Shown here: piece by piece, positions 59,539 to 64,000 of the stretch | How the letters are laid out: the number at the start of each line of letters is the position of its first letter | How positions within the stretch are numbered: the stretch's first letter is position 1 | Assembly (NCBI GenBank): GCA_024220505.1 | Contig: JAKZZE010000016.1 | Location: forward strand, 62,001-126,000 | Source of the DNA: Rhizopus arrhizus | Lineage: Eukaryota > Mucoromycota > Mucoromycetes > Mucorales > Rhizopodaceae | Direction: 5' to 3' | Length of the DNA: 64,000 bases | The notes under the pieces: model-generated | Seen by the model: only the letters and a program-made list of their open reading frames with translations | Told to the model about the DNA's origin: nothing | Databases searched by the model: none | Translations under genes and position numbers: made by a program

Positions 59539-62500
59539 TTATTCTTTATCCTCTTCCATATATTCTGGATTCTTTCTTAACAACACAACACCTTCCAAAA
59601 CTGGTGCTAAAGACAAATCTATTCAATCGAGTTAGTATTGTTTAAAAGAGCAACAGACAACCTACATTCTTCTGTTGCCAATTCAGCACGTTCAGAGTGA
59701 GCAAGTAAAACAGGTGTAGAATGTGTTTGGAAACCGGTAATCGTCTTTGGTCGACCGGCTTGACCAACCACATCCACTGCTTGACCTACACGAACAGTGG
59801 TTGGTAAATTTTCAAGGGATTCATCAAATGTAATCAAGAATCGAGGATACATGGCTGTGACAAGTGAATATAACAAGTAGTGGTATCTTCCAAAGATGAC
59901 TACATGAAAAAGTTGTGAGTATCTTTGCATGATGAAATATAAACACTTACATGTCTTGTGATCTGTAAAGGCAATGATGGTTGTCAACAAACCGGCAAGG
60001 GCAACAGGAGACATGATTTGACGATCCGTGTGGAAGGGATTCAATGTCATAGTACCTTTAGCCATATGTAAAAGACCTTGTGCGATACGAACCATAAATA
60101 AGCTGGAGGCATCCTTATGATAGAAACTGGCCAATTGTCTCAACATTTGAGCAAGACGAGCATTGTTTGTTCCTGCACCAACAAGACCCATAGCAAAGAT
60201 AGCACTAATAGCTACTTCACTGTCATTGTCGTGTGAATATTTACTGAGTGTATCAAGAATGGTTACTTGAGGATTAGATGCACATAAAAGACCATAGACT
60301 AAAGGAACTGTCTTTCTAATAACAGGTTCACCATAATGCATCTATCATCCATCATCAGCATATCACTTTTACTTCTTTTTTTTTATATATTACCAAATGG
60401 TTAAAAGTACGCAAGGACATTTCAGAACCCACTTCTTCACCCATAGCAATCAATGCAACACCCAGGGTAGCAAACCCTTGGAATGTATCATCTTCTGTTT
60501 CTTTGTCCAAGTGATCATTACACATATGAAGCATTTTTTGTACCTTGAGTACATTGCCAGTACCAGCATAGGACAAGGCTTCAACTAGTACCTCAGCTTG
60601 TTTACCCAGAGGATGTTCAATAGCCTTCAATGTTTCAAGAGTAGCCTCTGATGCATCTTGTTTACCAAGGTACAACAAACTAAGACCCAAAGCCATGAAA
60701 CGGGACCAAGATTCCTTGAGATATTGGTCTTCACGCTCCATCATGGTTTGCAATATAGTGCTTGTAATATCACCATCACAAGATCCTACAAAGACGATAC
60801 CCAAAGATAAAGCTGCCATCGAAGAGAGTTCCATAGATAATGCCGTGTCAGAAACAATTGGCAAAAGCAAATCAGCAACCTCAGTGCGAGCTGATCCAGC
60901 ATAAGCAAGGCCAAGACTATCAAAACACATAAATACACACGATCGCTTTTTATATATATATATATATATACCCAAAGACAGCAGCTTGTTTAATAGCAAC
61001 ACTACTACTTTCCAAGTGCTCAGATAATAAAGCTAAAGCAGGATCACTTTCCTCGCGTACACCTGTATTCAAAATACCAATAGCAAGCAAGGCACCAGCC
61101 TTAATATTGTCATCTGTTGAATAAGTGTATCGATCGATTGTACTCAAACCGGCTTCAACATCCCAAAGTGAAATAAGACCTAAAGAGGCGGTAGCACTGG
61201 TCATCGCATGTTCCTTATTCTTGTATATCCAAGCTGAATCATTCTCATCTTCCGCTTCCATCAACTTATCCTTACAGAAAGCCGCATTGACAAAAGCGTT
61301 GACAAAGGTAGATGACAAGTTGTTGCGAGCAGAATCAATGTTGCTACTGAATGCAGTTCCTAAATAAGATTGTTGGATTACTTCCAGCTTTTGAGTAGCA
61401 CACATGCTTACTGTGATTTTCCAAGTGACTCTTGTAAATATCTTCGGGTATTTTAGGTTCCATCACATCCAATTCACGAGCAAGAGCAAGAAAGTATTTT
61501 GAAAGGTTTGTATTGTTAATGCATGCATTAAGATCTGAATCTTCTGTTTCGATATGAATTTGTTGACGTGCAAGTTGGAAAGCCATTTGCTTTTTCATCA
61601 AACTAGACATGCTCATCAGATCCTATTCTTGTGTATAAAGAAGACAAACTTACGAATCAGGACATTGTTCAAAATCTTCTTTAATAAGATCCATACTGCC
61701 AATACGAATAGCTAAATTAAGTGCTTGAGCATATTTTTCTTGTTGACGATAGATGGCTCTTGCAGTTTTAAGAAACTCGAGATCATCGGGAGGAGCCAAC
61801 AAGTTAACACAGCTAATGTTCATATGAGCTCATACTGTTTTCTCTCTCCATCTGTTTTTTCTTACCTAACCATGTAGAGACAAACACGTTCATATGTGTT
61901 TTTATCAACAAATTGAACCAATTGATCAATTGACTCAACTTCAAGCAAAAGATCAACAGCATCTGCTTCAGCATTATGTTTCAAAAAGAAGGGAACGATT
62001 TCCAAAGCCAAATCGATCAGTTCCTTCGTAGACTGGTCACTTTCCAAACGCGCTTGGTATTCCTGCATGATTTCGCTTGACAAGTGTCTAACGTATTCGT
62101 GGCCCCAAGAGCCAATGTCTTCATCTGTAGAACCTACAAATCTATATTTCAATGTTTCCTGTTGTCCTTCTTCACCATAACTCATCGAAAGTACTGACAA
62201 GATATCAGCAAAGAGTTTCTTGTCGGCAGATTCTGACCAAGTTGCGTGAAGTTGCTTGAGTGAAGGATAGAATTTGCCGAGGAACTTTAAAGGTTTAGGA
62301 ACCGAGGTCATGGAGCTGGTAGACGTGCGAATGGCGGTACGTAAATGTTCAAGTGCAGGACGGTGAAGGTCTTTGTTTTCATCCTTTTTTTTTGAATTCG
62401 TAAGCTCCTCTTTTGATGTATGTTCCTCTTCTTTTAATTACCTGTAATCTTTCAACCATAAGTTCCAATTCAGCCTTTAACTGTTGATCTTCTTCAGACT

Positions 62501-62642
62501 AACATATATTTGTCATCAACCTGAAACACTTTCATATATTTTATAAAGTTACCAGCTCCTCTTCTTGCTCTTTTTTGTCATTCTTGTTTTTTTTATCTTC
62601 AATCTTGGGTGTTACTGTTTCTTCCTTTTTCTCGTTGACCAT
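59539..62642 (-). CDS. RPN1: 26S proteasome regulatory subunit RPN1 (PSMD2)
   Basis: The start is [15 protein letters not shown] at 62642, with a typical Lys/Glu-rich N terminus. Next come [18 protein letters not shown] and [25 protein letters not shown]. The toroid of PC (proteasome/cyclosome) repeats follows, for example [32 protein letters not shown] and [13 protein letters not shown]. The C terminus needs an extra intron (about 59627-59587) to read [26 protein letters not shown], stop at 59541-59539. Without it the frame stops early. RPN1 is the largest base subunit of the 19S particle and docks ubiquitin shuttles. One intron contains a (TA)n run at about 60950-60970. All landmarks are present and the gene looks intact. 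Confidence 0.93.
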
Positions 62643-63289
62643 AATAAACTCTAATTGATTAAAAAAAAAAAGAAAAAAAAAGAAAATTATACTGTTTGCG
62701 CGACTCTTAAAATGATTTGGAACGCGCAAGCTTTTTTCGATACACTTAAATCATCCCAAAACGATGACGCATTGAAATAATTCAAAGGCCGACCGAATTG
62801 CTTTTTTCTATGTATGCTTCTTCTTGGAAACAATACGCAATGCGATTCGCATATAAATCAACCCGCTTTTCTCTTCCTTTTGTAGCGAATATTCTAATAA
62901 CTTTGAGAAACAAAAAATTTAACTCTCAAAAAGCCACTTCGAAGAAAATCAGGATATTTTATGTTTTGTAGAATCTCTCGATGGCTTAACAAACTTTTTG
63001 CTATATTTTAGAATGAAGCATATCATCTTTTGTATTTTCTTTATACTGCTTTGTTATTTTTTGAAAAAGAAGACAAGTTAGCTACCAAAAGACAATCGAT
63101 TTCCAGTTTAAAAGCATTTTTAAGTGTCGAATTCCTTTCCTTTTACTATCTTTTGAGTATTCTATTCTTAAATACTCAGAGAGCTCTTTTTAGACATGTC
63201 CCTTCATTTAGCAGCAGTACCTTCACTGAGACTCACTCCCCAGCTGCAACAATCGTTGGCATACCTTAGATATCCACTTTCTTTAGGTG
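62643..63289. other. RPN1 upstream region and LINE-relic flank
   Basis: The first 300 bp are the RPN1 promoter side. The region 63030-63269 is open on the plus strand but has no recognisable domain; it may be decayed LINE sequence belonging to the next feature. Confidence 0.45.
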
Positions 63290-63700
63290 ATCATTCTCTT
63301 CAACGTGTACTCTATCATTAGGATCATTGGGAATCGTCAGAAGAAAAAAGTATGTTTTTTCTCTTTTATATCTTATGTTCCTGAGTCGCAATTGCGGGGT
63401 AATATTAACGGCCACATTACACCACTTGTTCCTCTGGAATGTGGTCTGCGTCAAGGTGATCCTATCAGTTCTCTCCTTTTTAACCTAGCAATTGATCCTT
63501 TGGTAAAAGCAATTGATGCTTCACTACAAATACGTAGCTTTCGCCCTCCAATCTTGTTCTTATCAAACATTCGACAGCTCTTATGTGGCCCATTTTTACT
63601 ACATTCACTTAAGGCTCTTGCATATTCTGATGATCCAATACATATAGAAAGTCGTTCCCAAGAATTTTGTGCTCTGAACAACATTTTCATTCTATAGCCT
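63290..63700 (+). pseudogene. LINE reverse transcriptase fragment
   Basis: The plus-strand frame reads INGHITPLVPLECGLRQGDPISSLLFNLAIDPLVKAI (RT motif B) and LKALAYSDDPIHIES, the position of the catalytic YADD (YSDD here). It ends at a stop near 63697. It is a different, more diverged element from the LINE at 656-3706. Its 5' and 3' parts are lost or lie in unrecognisable sequence up to the window edge. Confidence 0.75.
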
Positions 63701-64000
63701 CAACAGAATATCTCATTTATAAGGGAGGCATTAACAGACGAACTACTTAATACGCTATACGGTCAGGAATTTGCTTTCAATGTCAATACAAACCTTGATT
63801 TTGAGATTGACAAATACATCAGTATCACTGTAATAATCATCGGTCTCGATAGAGGTAGTGTAGATATGTTGGACACATCATTGGCTTGATGCAGCTGACG
63901 AAAGAAATAGACTACACCAAGCAAAAAATTTTATTAGGATTAGCAGACTTGTAATGGTTCTGTCTCCCTTTTAATTTATATCTACTAACTTTTTTTTTTT

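Noticed and set aside
59619..59640. Apparent early stop of RPN1 (ending NNTNSIE)
   Set aside because: A consensus intron here restores the family C terminus, so the stop is intronic.
60940..60980. (TA)n run as a promoter element
   Set aside because: It lies inside an RPN1 intron and is a simple microsatellite.

Overview
This is a eukaryotic window, almost certainly from a Mucorales fungus (Mucoromycota). The genes are split by many short GT-AG introns of about 50-75 nt with CTAAC-like branch points. Intergenic DNA is AT-rich with very long A/T homopolymers. The window carries a spore-coat CotH-family gene and fungal orthologues of APC4, a kinesin-4, HIR3, an S6K-type kinase, an Sds3/Dep1-type protein and proteasome RPN1. 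The genus cannot be fixed from the sequence. I saw no tRNA, rRNA or CRISPR array.

Layout. Positions 1-20.7 kb are a transposon graveyard: a Tc1 relic, a 5'-truncated LINE with a fully open 967-codon frame, a decayed Tnp2/CACTA-type transposase facing a spliced companion gene, and a Tc1/mariner element with near-perfect 137/138-bp terminal inverted repeats but a dead transposase. These are followed by a Ty3-type gag-pol pseudogene interrupted by a 563-bp LTR copy, a DIRS-type reverse transcriptase scrap, another Tc1 relic carrying a solo LTR with a 5-bp target duplication, and one more Tc1 relic. Positions 20.8-30.3 kb are a gene island: a GATA+PHD zinc-finger protein, APC4 and a kinesin-4 (the last two tail to tail). 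Positions 31-36 kb form a second relic patch: DIRS gag/RT, a degenerate Mucorales protein and a Tc1 relic.

Positions 36.4-62.7 kb are the main gene island: CotH, HIR3, a tandem pair of beta-solenoid (DUF4097-like) genes (one soluble, one membrane-anchored), a BTB/T1 protein, a MyTH4-RhoGAP protein, an S6K/Psk1-like kinase, an Sds3-like corepressor subunit, a small basic protein, an N-terminally acylated ubiquitin-like protein and RPN1. The right edge (from about 63.3 kb) is again LINE debris.

The host genes are mostly single-copy housekeeping functions: cell cycle (APC4, kinesin-4), chromatin (HIR3, Sds3-like), growth and Rho signalling (S6K-like, MyTH4-RhoGAP) and protein turnover (RPN1, ubiquitin-like). 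They do not form one pathway. The least explained items are the tandem beta-solenoid pair, the MGCC ubiquitin-like protein, the GATA/PHD protein with an unusual fourth zinc ligand, and the companion gene of the Tnp2-type element. Exon boundaries were deduced by eye and need transcript support.
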